Below, piece by piece: positions 22,373 to 30,532 of a stretch of 35,187 nt of DNA. Source of the stretch: Myxococcales bacterium (GTDB lineage Bacteria; Myxococcota_A; Polyangia; Polyangiales; Polyangiaceae); the NCBI GenBank assembly GCA_016212965.1, contig JACRDA010000106.1, positions 1-35,187 on the forward strand, given 5' to 3'. The position numbers were made by a program, and so were the translations under genes. Position 1 is the stretch's first letter. Every line of letters starts with the position of its first letter. Below the pieces are notes generated by a model. It had not been told where the DNA came from and did no database searches. It saw only the letters and a list, made by a program, of their open reading frames with translations.

Positions 22373-23977
22373 CTAGCGGTACTCGTCGGCGTCGATGCCG
22401 TAGCGCTTGAGCCAGCGATGGACCTGCATGCGCTCGCGGCCGAACTGGCGACCGACCTCGGCGAGGTTGCCTCCCGCGCGGGCGAGCGCCGCGCGCAGTT
22501 GCTCTTCGCTGGGGACGTAGCCGTAGCCGCCGACGCCGGCCTCGCGGTGCGGGTCGTGGTCGTGGCGCGGCGTCTCGGGCGGCGCCGGCGGGGGACTGCT
22601 CGCCGGAGGTGCCGGGGGGACGATCGCCGGGGACGTGCTGCCGATGCCCGGTGCGATCGGCTCGGCCGGGGCGTCGCCGCCGCCCCACGTGGGGTCGTGC
22701 CAAGGGTCCTGTCCCGGGCGACCGCCCTCGGCGGGCGTCGCCGGAACGGCGCGTGCCCGCTGGCCGTAGAGGCGCATCTTGGCGTGCACCTCGTCGGACA
22801 GGTGCTGGGTCTCGAGCACGTTGCCCTGCAGCAGGGCGAGCCCGCGCTTGATGAGCGCCTCGAGCTCGCGCACGTTGTAGGGGTAGTCGTAGTGCAGGAG
22901 CCCCATGAGGTACGGGATGCCGAGCACGACGTCGGGGCGCTTGTAGCGGTGCAAGAAGGCCGACGACAGCGCGTAGACGTCCTCCTTGCGCTCCCGCAGC
23001 GGCGGCAGGTGCACGCTGTACTCGTTCAGGCGTGCGAAGAGGTCGCGCCGGAACGCGCCCGCCTGCTGCATCGCGCCGAGATCGCGGTGCGTCGCGCACA
23101 CCACCCGCACGTCCACCTGCTCCGGGACCGTCGCGCCGAGCGGATGCACCTCCTTCGTCTGGAGCACGCGCAAGAGCTTCGCCTGCGCGTCGAGCGGCAT
23201 GTCGCCGATCTCGTCGAGGAAGAGCGTGCCGCCGTCCGCTGCGCGCACGAGCCCTACGTGGTCGCGGTCCGCGCCGCTGAAAGCGCCGCGGCGGTAGCCG
23301 AAGAGCTGGCTCTCGAGCAGCGTCGACGGGATCGCCGCGCAGTTCAGGGCGCAGAAGGCGCCCTTGCGCGCGCTCCAGGTGTGGACCTGGCGCGCGAACA
23401 CCTCCTTGCCGGTGCCGCTCTCGCCGAGCAGCACGACGGAGATGGGGCTTCGGGCCACGCGCTCGAGCGCCAGGGCGATGCGCGCCACCTGCAGCCCGCC
23501 GACGATCCCGCTCGGTGCCGCAGGCGCGTCCGGGCCCGCTCCCTCCGCGCGGTAGGCGCCGTCGATGCGGTAGTGCGTGTAGCTCTCGGCGTCGTGGGTC
23601 ACGAACTTGAAGAACGCGTCGCCGATGCGGATCTCGTCGCGGTGGCGCAGGCGCACGCTGTGGACGAAGGCGCCGTTCACGATGGTGCCGTTGCGCGCGC
23701 CGAGGTCGTGGAGCACCCAGCCCTCGCCGTCGTGGACGACGCGCGCGTGGGCGCGCGACACCGCGGCCTGGGGCACGAGGATGGTCGCCGGTGGCTCGCG
23801 ACCGATGATCGCCGGCCGGCCCGCCGGAAACGGGTAGGCCGGCCATAGGTCCGCGAAGCGCGGCGCGTAGAGCAGGACGAGGCCGGCGCTGCCCGCGCGC
23901 TCCTGCTGCGGCGGGGCCGCGTAGGCCTCCATCTCCTTGGTCTTGAAGCCCGGCGTGGTGCCGGGACGCGTCACCAT
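22373..23977 (-). CDS. Sigma-54-dependent activator with N-terminal FHA domain
   Basis: The product is 534 aa from ATG 23977, with CGGAGA about 12 bases upstream. The FHA domain (about 50-130) has GRE (59-61), SRAHA (74-78) and NG/NG contacts (96-102), the phosphothreonine-binding signature. The AAA+ domain (about 155-400) has Walker A GESGTGKE (185-192), Walker [12 protein letters not shown] (249-259) and the sigma-54-contact loop as GAFSGA (231-236) instead of GAFTGA. A Pro-rich linker leads to a Fis-type helix-turn-helix at the end (about 490-530). FHA activators are typical of myxobacteria and are controlled by Ser/Thr kinases, so one of the two kinases in this window is a possible partner (inference). 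It would drive ATP-dependent opening of sigma-54 promoters; targets are unknown. Confidence 0.93.
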   Translation of the reverse strand: MVTRPGTTPGFKTKEMEAYAAPPQQERAGSAGLVLLYAPRFADLWPAYPFPAGRPAIIGREPPATILVPQAAVSRAHARVVHDGEGWVLHDLGARNGTIVNGAFVHSVRLRHRDEIRIGDAFFKFVTHDAESYTHYRIDGAYRAEGAGPDAPAAPSGIVGGLQVARIALALERVARSPISVVLLGESGTGKEVFARQVHTWSARKGAFCALNCAAIPSTLLESQLFGYRRGAFSGADRDHVGLVRAADGGTLFLDEIGDMPLDAQAKLLRVLQTKEVHPLGATVPEQVDVRVVCATHRDLGAMQQAGAFRRDLFARLNEYSVHLPPLRERKEDVYALSSAFLHRYKRPDVVLGIPYLMGLLHYDYPYNVRELEALIKRGLALLQGNVLETQHLSDEVHAKMRLYGQRARAVPATPAEGGRPGQDPWHDPTWGGGDAPAEPIAPGIGSTSPAIVPPAPPASSPPPAPPETPRHDHDPHREAGVGGYGYVPSEEQLRAALARAGGNLAEVGRQFGRERMQVHRWLKRYGIDADEYR

Positions 23978-24137
23978 GCGCCGCGATCTCCGGTGCCGCC
24001 GCTGTTCCCTGAGCCAGTCGAGCTCACGAGCCGGAGGATACCGCGGGTCGGGGCGCGTCGCCGCGTCTTCGCGCGCGCCCGGCCCCGAGCCTGCCCCGCG
24101 CGCGCCGGGTCGCTGGCCAGGCTCGGGGCCGTCCGAC

Positions 24138-24143
24138 TAAGCT
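24138..24143 (+). promoter_or_regulatory. -10-like box giving a leaderless amidase mRNA
   Basis: TAAGCT (24138-24143) ends seven bases before ATG 24151; a weak TGGCCA lies 18 bases upstream of it. No Shine-Dalgarno is present, so translation would start at or very near the mRNA 5' end. Confidence 0.35.
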
Positions 24144-24150
24144 CGCCGGC

Positions 24151-24957
24151 ATGGGCGTGCGAGTCGGAGCGGTCCAGCAGAACAGCCAGGAGGACGTCCG
24201 CGCGAACCTGCTGCGCACGGGCGAGCTCGTGGCGCGCGCAGTCGGGCAGGGGGCGCGCCTCGTGCTCCTGCCCGAGAACTTCGCCTTCATGGGCGACGAG
24301 GCGGGCAAGCGCGGCATCGCCGAGGAGCTCGCCGGCGGCGGCCCCATCGTGTCCACGCTGCGCGAGCTCGCCGTGCGGCACGCGGTCGCGCTCGTGGCCG
24401 GTGGGCTGCCGGAGCGGTCCGAGGACCCGGCCCGCCCCTTCAACACGGCGGTCGCCTTCGACGCGACGGGGACGCAGGTGGCCCGCTACCGCAAGATCCA
24501 CCTCTTCGACGTCGATGCGGGCGACGGCGTCCGCTACCGGGAGTCGGCCGCCACGAGCGCCGGCAGCGAGCCCGTGGTGGCGGAGCTCGTCGGGCTCCGA
24601 GTGGGGCTCAGCGTCTGCTATGACCTTCGCTTCCCCGAGCTCTACCGCCGCCTCGTCGACGCCGAGGCCGATCTGCTCACGGTGCCGGCGGCCTTCACGA
24701 TGGTCACGGGCAAGGACCACTGGCACGTGCTCCTGCGCGCGCGGGCCATCGAGTCCCAGGCCTACCTGCTCGCCGCGGCGCAGTGGGGGCGGCACGGCCC
24801 GCGGCAGACGTACGGCAAGAGCTGCCTGGTCGACGGGTGGGGGGATGTCGTGGCGCAGGCGTCCGAGGGAGAGGGCGTGGTCACGGGCGAGGTCGATCTC
24901 GACTACCTGGCGGACGTCCGTCGCCGTCTCCCGTCCCTGCGGCACCGCCGCCTCTGA
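24151..24957 (+). CDS. Nitrilase-superfamily amidase, Nit1-like
   Basis: The product is 268 aa. The Glu-Lys-Cys triad of the carbon-nitrogen hydrolases is complete: Glu42 (LLPEN), Lys115 (YRKIHLFDV) and Cys156 (SVCYDLRFPEL). The CYDLRFPEL context, the length and ending of about 270 aa, and FDVD after the Lys fit the Nit branch, whose known members hydrolyse deaminated glutathione to alpha-ketoglutarate and cysteinylglycine (metabolite repair). Omega-amidase activity is an alternative. The enzyme is cytoplasmic. It is divergent from the FHA sigma-54 activator gene (about 170 bp apart) and convergent with the AraC gene. It appears monocistronic. Confidence 0.9.
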   Translation: MGVRVGAVQQNSQEDVRANLLRTGELVARAVGQGARLVLLPENFAFMGDEAGKRGIAEELAGGGPIVSTLRELAVRHAVALVAGGLPERSEDPARPFNTAVAFDATGTQVARYRKIHLFDVDAGDGVRYRESAATSAGSEPVVAELVGLRVGLSVCYDLRFPELYRRLVDAEADLLTVPAAFTMVTGKDHWHVLLRARAIESQAYLLAAAQWGRHGPRQTYGKSCLVDGWGDVVAQASEGEGVVTGEVDLDYLADVRRRLPSLRHRRL

Positions 24958-24992
24958 CCGAGCGCGCGCCGTCGCGCCGCGCGGCCGAACCA

Positions 24993-25031
24993 CAAAAACA
25001 CGCGCGCCGGCTCCCCGAGGGACGCCGGCGC
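24993..25031 (-). terminator. Intrinsic terminator of the AraC-type gene
   Basis: GCGCCGGC (25004-25011) pairs with GCCGGCGC (25024-25031), and inside it TCCC (25012-25015) pairs with GGGA (25019-25022), giving a 12-bp stem with one bulge and a CGA loop. On the minus strand it is followed by a GTGTTTTTGTGG T-run (around 25000-24990). It is the only classic rho-independent terminator seen in the window. Confidence 0.8.
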
Positions 25032-25056
25032 ACTCGTGTCGGTCCGTGTGGGTGCG

Positions 25057-25488
25057 TCAGGCGCTCGCCGCGACGCCGAGTCGCTTGGCGAGCAGCGCCC
25101 TCAGCTCGGCGGGGCGGCGCAGGCCGATGCGACGCGCGGCCTGACCCGGGGTGCAGCCTTCGGTGAGCAGGCGCTGGGCCTGGGCGGCGCGCACCTCGTC
25201 GTAGAAGACGTGGGGCGAACAGCCGTAGGCCGCACGGAACTGCCGCGCGAAGTGGAACTCGCTCATGTCGAGGTCGAGGGCGACCTCGTAGACCCGGATG
25301 CGGATGCCTTGCTCGGCAGCCTGCCGCAGGCGTTCGCGCGCGAGGCCGAGTCGGTCCTTCAGGCCGAGGCCGCGCGGCGGTGGTTCGGTCACCTCGATGA
25401 CGCGGGGGAGCTCGGCGACGGCGCGCACTTGGCTCCCGCGGTCCGGGTTGCTGAGGAGCATGGAAGCGGTGTTGTCCAGTTTGTTCAC
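25057..25488 (-). CDS. Small AraC-family DNA-binding regulator
   Basis: The product is 143 aa from GTG 25488 (GAGG eight bases upstream); an in-frame ATG at 25461 is a possible shorter start. Residues from about 45 form the two-helix-turn-helix AraC domain. The first HTH is at VYEVALDLDMSEFHFARQF, followed by the conserved linker AAYGCSPHVFYDEVRAAQA. The second HTH is at CTPGQAARRIGLRRPAELRA. There is no separate ligand-binding domain, so it resembles the MarA/SoxS size class, which act as monomers and are controlled by their level. It is divergent from ligA; the TTGCAA pair at 25546-25563 is a possible operator. Its target is unknown. Confidence 0.82.
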   Translation of the reverse strand: MNKLDNTASMLLSNPDRGSQVRAVAELPRVIEVTEPPPRGLGLKDRLGLARERLRQAAEQGIRIRVYEVALDLDMSEFHFARQFRAAYGCSPHVFYDEVRAAQAQRLLTEGCTPGQAARRIGLRRPAELRALLAKRLGVAASA

Positions 25489-25545
25489 AGTCTGCCTCAC
25501 AGCTGTCGGTCGGTTTGGTGGTTGGACGTGCGAGTCGCTCAGGCG

Positions 25546-25563
25546 TTGCAAAACAGCTTGCAA
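25546..25563. promoter_or_regulatory. Paired TTGCAA sites between araC-type gene and ligA
   Basis: TTGCAA (25546-25551) is repeated at 25558-25563, with six bases between; both hexamers are self-complementary and their centres are 12 bp apart. The patch is AT-rich in a GC-rich background and lies in the divergent gap of the AraC-type gene and ligA. A dimeric operator is plausible but unproven. Confidence 0.3.
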
Positions 25564-25782
25564 GGAAATCGTCGTTTTCTGCGCGGACCGGGCGCCGGAA
25601 CCCCCGGCCTCACGACGCCGTCTACGCCAGAGCACGTTTCTTTCTTCCCGCGCAGGCCCTCCACCCCATGGACCGGCTCTTGCTTGGCCGCCGGCGCCCG
25701 TGCGCGAGCGCGCGCCCCGTTGCGGGGCCGCAGCAGTTGGGGCACGACGGCTGGACGACGGCGCGTCCGTCCCCGACCTGCC

Positions 25783-27798
25783 ATGGCTCAGCGAAGCAAG
25801 CGCAGCGACAAGCCCGCCGACCCCGTTTCGGCCGACCGCCCCGCGCCCGGGCTCGCGGGCGGGCTCGCGCCGCGCGGGAGCCGGGACCGCGTCGACGCAC
25901 TGGCGGCCCGCCTCGAGCGCTACCGCGCGAGCTACTACGCGGGTCAACCGGACGTGAGCGACGCGGCCTACGACGCGCTCGAGGACGAGCTGCGGGCGCT
26001 CGACCCGGCGCATCCTGCGCTGGCGCGCGTGGGCGCGCCGACACCCGTCGAGGGCTGGGAGAAGGCGCGCCACGAGCTCCCGATGGGCTCGCTCAACAAG
26101 GTGGTGACGGCCGAGGAGCTCGGCGAGTGGGCCGCGCGCTGCGACGAGCTGCTCGCCAAGGTGGGCGAGCCGCCGATCTCGGGCGAGCTGTTCGTGGCCG
26201 AGAAGCTCGACGGCATCTCGCTCGAGGTGGTCTACCGCGACGGCCAGCTCGCCGAGGCGATCACGCGCGGCGACGGCGAGGTCGGCGAGCGCATCACGGC
26301 CAACGTGCGCCGCATGCGCGGGGTGCCGGGCCGGGTGCCCGACGCTCGGCCGCTCTCGGTACGCGGCGAGATCATCCTGCGGCTCTCGGACATGGCGCGC
26401 CACTTCCCCGACGCGGTGAGCCCGCGCAACGCAGCGGCCGGGACGGCGCGCCGCTTCGACGGCACGGGGTGCGAGCACCTCACGGTGCTGTTCTACGACC
26501 TCGCCGACGAGCTCGACGTCGCGACCGAGGCGGCGAAGTTCGAGCTCCTGCGTGGCCTCGGTCTCGCCACGCCGCGCACCTTCGCCGGTACGCTCGCCGA
26601 GGTCGTCGACCTCTACCGGCGCTACGCCGAGGGGCTGCGCGCGGAGCTCGACTACGAGATCGATGGCCTGGTGGTGCGCGCGGCGCGCGTCGCGCTGCAG
26701 CACCGCCTCGGCGAGGTCAACCGGCGCCCGCGCGCTGCGGTCGCCTTCAAGTTCGCCCACCCCACGGCGGTCACGCGCGTGCTCGAGGTGCGCTGGAGCA
26801 TCGGCGCGGGTGGCCGCGTCACCCCGATCGCCATCTTCGAGCCGGTGGAGCTCGCGGGCGCGTCGGTGCGGCGCGCGTCGCTGCACAACGTGTCGCTGCT
26901 GCGCGAGCTCGGGGTCGGCGTCGGCGACGAGGTGCTGGTGTCGCGCCGCAACGACGTCATTCCCTACATCGAGGAGGTCGTGGAGAAGCACGGCCCGGTC
27001 GCCGAGGCTCCCGTGCGTTGCGCGGGCTGCGGTGCGCCGCTCGCCGTCGACGGCGAGTACCTCGCATGCCGCAACGCCGCGTGCCCGGCGCGCGTCGAGG
27101 GGCGCGTCCGCAAGTGGATCGACTCGGTGGGCGTCCTCGAGTGGGGAGAGAAGCTCATCGGCCAGCTGGTGCAGAAGGGGCTCGTGCGCGAGCCCTGCGA
27201 CCTCTATCGGCTCACGGTCGACGACATCGCGGCGCTCGAGCGCCACGGCAGGAAGAGCGCGGACAACGCCCTCCACGAGCTCCACGCGCGCCTGCCCCTC
27301 GCGCTGCCGACGTTCCTGGCGGCGCTCGGCATCGAGGGCTTCGCGCTCGAGACCGCGCGCCTGCTCGTGGGCGCCGGGCTCGGGGATCTGGCGGCCCTGC
27401 GCGCGGCGACCGAGGAGGAGATCGCCCGCATCCACGGTCTCGGCCCGGCCAAGGCAGCGGCGATCGTGCGCGGCCTCGCGGAGCGCGCGCCCGAGATCGA
27501 GCGCTTGCTCGCGGCGGGCATCGTGCCCGTGACGGCCGCGCAGGCGGGGCCGCTCGGCGGGCGCAGCTTCTGCATCACCGGTAGCCATCGCCGCGGTCGC
27601 AAGGAGCTCGTCGCGCTCATCGAGGACCACGGCGGACGGGTCTCGAACGGCGTGACGAAGGACCTCGACTACCTCGTCATCGCCGACCCCGCCTCGACCT
27701 CGAGCAAGGCCGACAAGGCGCGCCGCTACGGCACGCGGCTCATCAGCGAGAGCGAGCTCGACGCGCTCGTCGCCGGCGGCGAAGCGCGCGAGCCTTGA
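25783..27798 (+). CDS. ligA: NAD-dependent DNA ligase (divergent LigA)
   Basis: The product is 671 aa from ATG 25783. It has the LigA domain order. The Ia domain (about 35-90) has SDAAYD. The adenylation domain carries AMP-accepting Lys141 in KLDG (141-144). The OB fold follows, then a zinc finger Cys413, Cys416, Cys429, Cys434, HhH repeats (about 440-575) and a C-terminal BRCT domain (about 590-665). It seals nicks using NAD+. It departs from typical LigA: the YH pair that contacts NMN is YY, one residue is missing before the SDxxYD motif, PMLSL is PMGSLNK, and 35 Ala/Pro/Arg-rich residues precede the fold. It may be a second, non-standard ligase of the organism. No clear promoter is seen; a YbjN-like gene follows after 75 bp. 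Confidence 0.9.
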   Translation: MAQRSKRSDKPADPVSADRPAPGLAGGLAPRGSRDRVDALAARLERYRASYYAGQPDVSDAAYDALEDELRALDPAHPALARVGAPTPVEGWEKARHELPMGSLNKVVTAEELGEWAARCDELLAKVGEPPISGELFVAEKLDGISLEVVYRDGQLAEAITRGDGEVGERITANVRRMRGVPGRVPDARPLSVRGEIILRLSDMARHFPDAVSPRNAAAGTARRFDGTGCEHLTVLFYDLADELDVATEAAKFELLRGLGLATPRTFAGTLAEVVDLYRRYAEGLRAELDYEIDGLVVRAARVALQHRLGEVNRRPRAAVAFKFAHPTAVTRVLEVRWSIGAGGRVTPIAIFEPVELAGASVRRASLHNVSLLRELGVGVGDEVLVSRRNDVIPYIEEVVEKHGPVAEAPVRCAGCGAPLAVDGEYLACRNAACPARVEGRVRKWIDSVGVLEWGEKLIGQLVQKGLVREPCDLYRLTVDDIAALERHGRKSADNALHELHARLPLALPTFLAALGIEGFALETARLLVGAGLGDLAALRAATEEEIARIHGLGPAKAAAIVRGLAERAPEIERLLAAGIVPVTAAQAGPLGGRSFCITGSHRRGRKELVALIEDHGGRVSNGVTKDLDYLVIADPASTSSKADKARRYGTRLISESELDALVAGGEAREP

Positions 27799-27800
27799 AC

Positions 27801-27821
27801 GGCCGCGCCGACGGGGCGGCC
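27801..27821 (+). terminator. Small hairpin after ligA
   Basis: GGCCGC (27801-27806) and GCGGCC (27816-27821) pair around a 9-base loop two bases after the ligA stop. There is no U-tract. Confidence 0.35.
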
Positions 27822-27858
27822 CGCTGCGGCGGCGGACGTTGTGGCTCGGGCGACGGGG

Positions 27859-27864
27859 TAGTAT
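27859..27864 (+). promoter_or_regulatory. -10-like box close to the YbjN-like start
   Basis: TAGTAT (27859-27864) ends nine bases before ATG 27874. The bases between are GCCGCCCCC, with no Shine-Dalgarno, so the mRNA leader would be about three bases. No clear -35 is visible. Confidence 0.35.
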
Positions 27865-27873
27865 GCCGCCCCC

Positions 27874-28371
27874 ATGGTCCACAAGCCGAACGCGGTCGAG
27901 CTCACCATCGCGCGGGTCGAGACCCTGCTCAAGGACAACCCGGCCTTCGCCCGGGTGGAGCACGGGTTCTACGTCGTCCGGCAGGGCAGCGCCTACGTCT
28001 ACGTGCAGGTCGTGCCGTGGGAGCCGGGGCGCGCCGTGGTGCGCCTGGTCGCGCAGCTCGCCGGCGGCGTCGAGATGACGCCCGAGCTCGCCATCAAGCT
28101 CCTGCGCCTCAACGCGCGCATGCGGTTCGGCAGCTTCGGGTTCGTGACCGACGGCGCGTGCGTCATCTTCACGCACAGCCTCCTCGGCGGCGCGACGCTC
28201 GACGGAGAGGAGCTCGTCACGGCGCTGCGGCAGCTCGCGGTGGTGGCCGACGAGTACGACGATCGCATCGTCGACGAGGCTGGCGGCAAGCGCATGCAGG
28301 ATCTGCTCGACGACGCGGCGGCGGCGAGCCTCCTCGAGCACACGCGCGCGGGCGAGTCGTGGGAGCACTGA
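27874..28371 (+). CDS. YbjN-like small protein
   Basis: The product is 165 aa, soluble, with no signal peptide. The order of a helix, a beta-hairpin (VEHGFYVVRQGSAYVYVQV), a charged strand segment and an MTPELAIKLLRLNARM helix followed by FGSFGFVTDGACVIFTHSL matches the YbjN / type III secretion chaperone-like fold. Members are poorly understood and many are linked to stress or chaperone roles. The C-terminal third is helical and acidic (DEYDDRIVDEAGGKR). The gene stands 75 bp after ligA and 19 bp before the membrane protein gene, so it probably shares a transcript with the latter. The family assignment is by pattern only. Confidence 0.7.
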   Translation: MVHKPNAVELTIARVETLLKDNPAFARVEHGFYVVRQGSAYVYVQVVPWEPGRAVVRLVAQLAGGVEMTPELAIKLLRLNARMRFGSFGFVTDGACVIFTHSLLGGATLDGEELVTALRQLAVVADEYDDRIVDEAGGKRMQDLLDDAAAASLLEHTRAGESWEH

Positions 28372-28390
28372 GCGGTAGCGCGCGAGCCGC

Positions 28391-29461
28391 ATGAGCACGC
28401 CGCGCGCCACCCCGGCGTCCGGGCCGGAAGGGCTGGCGCGCTTCCGGCCCTGGCTCACCGCGCTCGCGCTCGTGGCGGTGATCGCGGGCGTGCTCGCGCG
28501 CGGCCTCGGACCGGCCCTCGCGGGCAGCTCGGTGGGCCTCGACCGGCTGATCGTGGTCGTCGACAAGGCCGTGGCCATCGGTGCGCAGCTGTTCGGCATC
28601 GGCGCGACCGCGGCGCTCATCGCCCTCGCGGTGGCGATCGTGAAGAGTCCGCTGTCGCGCGCGCTGCGCGGCTGCGCCGTCGGCACCGCCGCGGTGGCAG
28701 GCTTCGGCGTGCTCTCCGCCACGGCGGCGCCCTTGCCCTACGGTCCTGCGGTGGCGCTCGGGGCGCTCGCCGCCTTGCTGGGCCTCCTCGTGTCCGTGGA
28801 CGGGGCGCGCTCGGCCCACCTGCGGACCCCCGCCCTGGCGCTCGGCGCCATCGCGGCCGCGGCCATCGTGCGCGCCGTGGCCATCGTGCTGGCCGCCACC
28901 GCGCTCGCGGCGAGCCCGCGCGCGGTGCTCACGGCCGAGGGGCTGCCCTGGTTGCAGGGGGCCCGGGCGCTCGCCACCCTCGGCTTCGGCCTCGAGCTCA
29001 CCGCGCTCGGGCTCGCGCTCGACTGGTTCACCGCCGGCAAAGCCCGCCGCGTCCGGTTCGCGGTGGCGGTCGTCGCCGTTCTCTTCGCCGCGCTCGCCGT
29101 GCCGCTCGCCCTGGCCGGCTCGGAGGCCGACGCGGGCCTCGGCAGCGTGCTCCTCAATCGCTCGCTCGGACGCCTGCTCAGCGTGCCCGCGCCCTTCGCA
29201 CCGGACGCGGTCCGCGCCTTCGTCGAGGTGCTGGGCTGGCTCCTCGCGCTCGTCAGCCTGCTGCGCGCTTTCAGCCGCGACATCGCACCGGCAGCGGTGT
29301 GCCTCATGCTGGTCTCGCGCGGTGCGGCCGAGACGGCGCTCGGCGCGGCTGCGCTCACGCTCTCGGCGCTCGCCCTGGCCGTCGAGCGCGCCGAGGACCT
29401 GCGCCACGGCCTGCGCCCGCGCAGTCCGAGGGCGCCCGCCTCGGTCTGGCGGCCCGGCTAG
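28391..29461 (+). CDS. Polytopic membrane protein of unknown function
   Basis: The product is 356 aa. It shows about eight or nine hydrophobic segments, beginning at WLTALALVAVIAGVLA, with short charged loops, so it is an inner-membrane protein. A longer outer or inner loop (about residues 255-280) holds LGRLLSVPAPFAPDAVRAF. The C-terminus is Arg/Pro-rich. I recognise no transporter or enzyme motif. The start ATG 28391 lies 19 bp after the YbjN-like stop, so the two are likely co-transcribed. The next gene has its own clear promoter. Confidence 0.75.
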   Translation: MSTPRATPASGPEGLARFRPWLTALALVAVIAGVLARGLGPALAGSSVGLDRLIVVVDKAVAIGAQLFGIGATAALIALAVAIVKSPLSRALRGCAVGTAAVAGFGVLSATAAPLPYGPAVALGALAALLGLLVSVDGARSAHLRTPALALGAIAAAAIVRAVAIVLAATALAASPRAVLTAEGLPWLQGARALATLGFGLELTALGLALDWFTAGKARRVRFAVAVVAVLFAALAVPLALAGSEADAGLGSVLLNRSLGRLLSVPAPFAPDAVRAFVEVLGWLLALVSLLRAFSRDIAPAAVCLMLVSRGAAETALGAAALTLSALALAVERAEDLRHGLRPRSPRAPASVWRPG

Positions 29462-29494
29462 CGCCCCCGGGGAGCCGGCCCGGACGGGCCGTCC

Positions 29495-29524
29495 TTGACA
29501 GGGTGCTGCGCTCACGGATATTGG
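29495..29524 (+). promoter_or_regulatory. Promoter of the cupredoxin-ctaB-SCO-cytochrome cluster
   Basis: A consensus -35 TTGACA (29495-29500) is followed after 18 bases by TATTGG (29519-29524). GATATT at 29517-29522 is an alternative -10 with a 16-base spacer. The ATG at 29548 has GGAGGA seven bases upstream. This is the best sigma-70-type promoter in the window. Confidence 0.6.
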
Positions 29525-29547
29525 CGCGCGACACGGAGGATTCACAG

Positions 29548-30429
29548 ATGCACCGGCGTTCTTCGAGTGGGTGGATGGCGGCCGCGTGGAGCGTGCTCGT
29601 GGCGCTCGGCTGCTCGGACGGTGGCGGCGGTGCCGTGACCGGCAGCGCGTCGGAGCGACCCCGGCCGAGCGCGTCCGCGGCGAGCAGCGCCGCGCCGCAA
29701 GCGAGCGCGTCGGCGTCGGCCGCGTCGAGCGCCGCGGCGCGAGCCCCGAGCGGTAGCTACGGAAAGGGCTCGATCCAGGGCGTCGCATCCTTCAAGGGCC
29801 AGGCTCCGGAGATGAAGGTCCCCGACAAACGGCTCAAGACCGAGTTCTGCAAGGACACCCCCGTCAAGCACAACGCCGTGCTCGTGAAGGACGGCAAGCT
29901 CAGGGACGTGTACGTGCGCCTCGCGCCGGCGGACGTGAAGGGCGCGTACGTCGTGCCCGGCGCGGTGGAGCTCGATCAGAAGGACTGCGTCTACCTCCCG
30001 CGTGTCCTCGGCGCCGTCGTCGGGCAGACGATCCGGGTCAGCAACAGCGACGCGGCGACCCACAACGTCAACCCGGAGCCGGTGTTCGACAACGTGACCC
30101 AGAGCCGGGGCTCGAAGCCGCTCGAGCGCGAGATCGTCGACGCAGGGCTCATCAAGTACCGCTGCGACCTTCACCCGTGGATGCGGGCCTTCGTGTTTGC
30201 CGAGAAGCACCCGTTCTTCGCCGTCACGGGCGACGACGGGCGCTTCGCCATCGAGAAGGTCCCGGACGGCCGGTACCACGTCGAGGCCTGGCACTCGCAG
30301 TACGGCTGGAAGAAGGCGGACCGGGAGGTCGAGATCAAGGGGGACGCGTCGGTGACCGTCGACTTCGGCTACTCCGACGCCGACGCGCAGCCGGACGAGA
30401 ACAAGGGCGAGCTCGACAAGCTGTTCTGA
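29548..30429 (+). CDS. Cupredoxin-domain lipoprotein with a carboxypeptidase-regulatory-like domain
   Basis: The product is 293 aa from ATG 29548 with a strong GGAGGA ribosome site. The signal peptide ends in ALGC (Cys22), so the protein should be lipid-anchored. An Ala/Ser-rich linker (25-70) precedes a plastocyanin-like domain (about 72-215) with the type-1 copper ligands His172 (THNV), Cys206, His209 and Met212 in CDLHPWM. The Cys-x2-His-x2-Met spacing is tighter than plastocyanin's. A small beta-sandwich follows (about 220-290; VTGDDGRFAIEKVPDGRYHV), like the carboxypeptidase regulatory-like domain. It probably carries or delivers electrons or copper in the periplasm. Neighbouring ctaB, SCO and cytochrome c genes support a respiratory role. 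Confidence 0.88.
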   Translation: MHRRSSSGWMAAAWSVLVALGCSDGGGGAVTGSASERPRPSASAASSAAPQASASASAASSAAARAPSGSYGKGSIQGVASFKGQAPEMKVPDKRLKTEFCKDTPVKHNAVLVKDGKLRDVYVRLAPADVKGAYVVPGAVELDQKDCVYLPRVLGAVVGQTIRVSNSDAATHNVNPEPVFDNVTQSRGSKPLEREIVDAGLIKYRCDLHPWMRAFVFAEKHPFFAVTGDDGRFAIEKVPDGRYHVEAWHSQYGWKKADREVEIKGDASVTVDFGYSDADAQPDENKGELDKLF

Positions 30430-30532
30430 CGACGGGCGCGCCCGCCGCGCCACGTTGGCGGGCGAGCGCCGGACGCGCTACCTTCGGCCCTGGCATCCAC
30501 CCGCCGCACCCCGACCCATCCCCATCGCTCAC

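Noticed and set aside
25489..28722. Upstream extension of the AraC-type gene into a 1221-codon frame
   Set aside because: The extension is antisense to ligA and the YbjN-like gene. Only the last 143 codons show a real domain.
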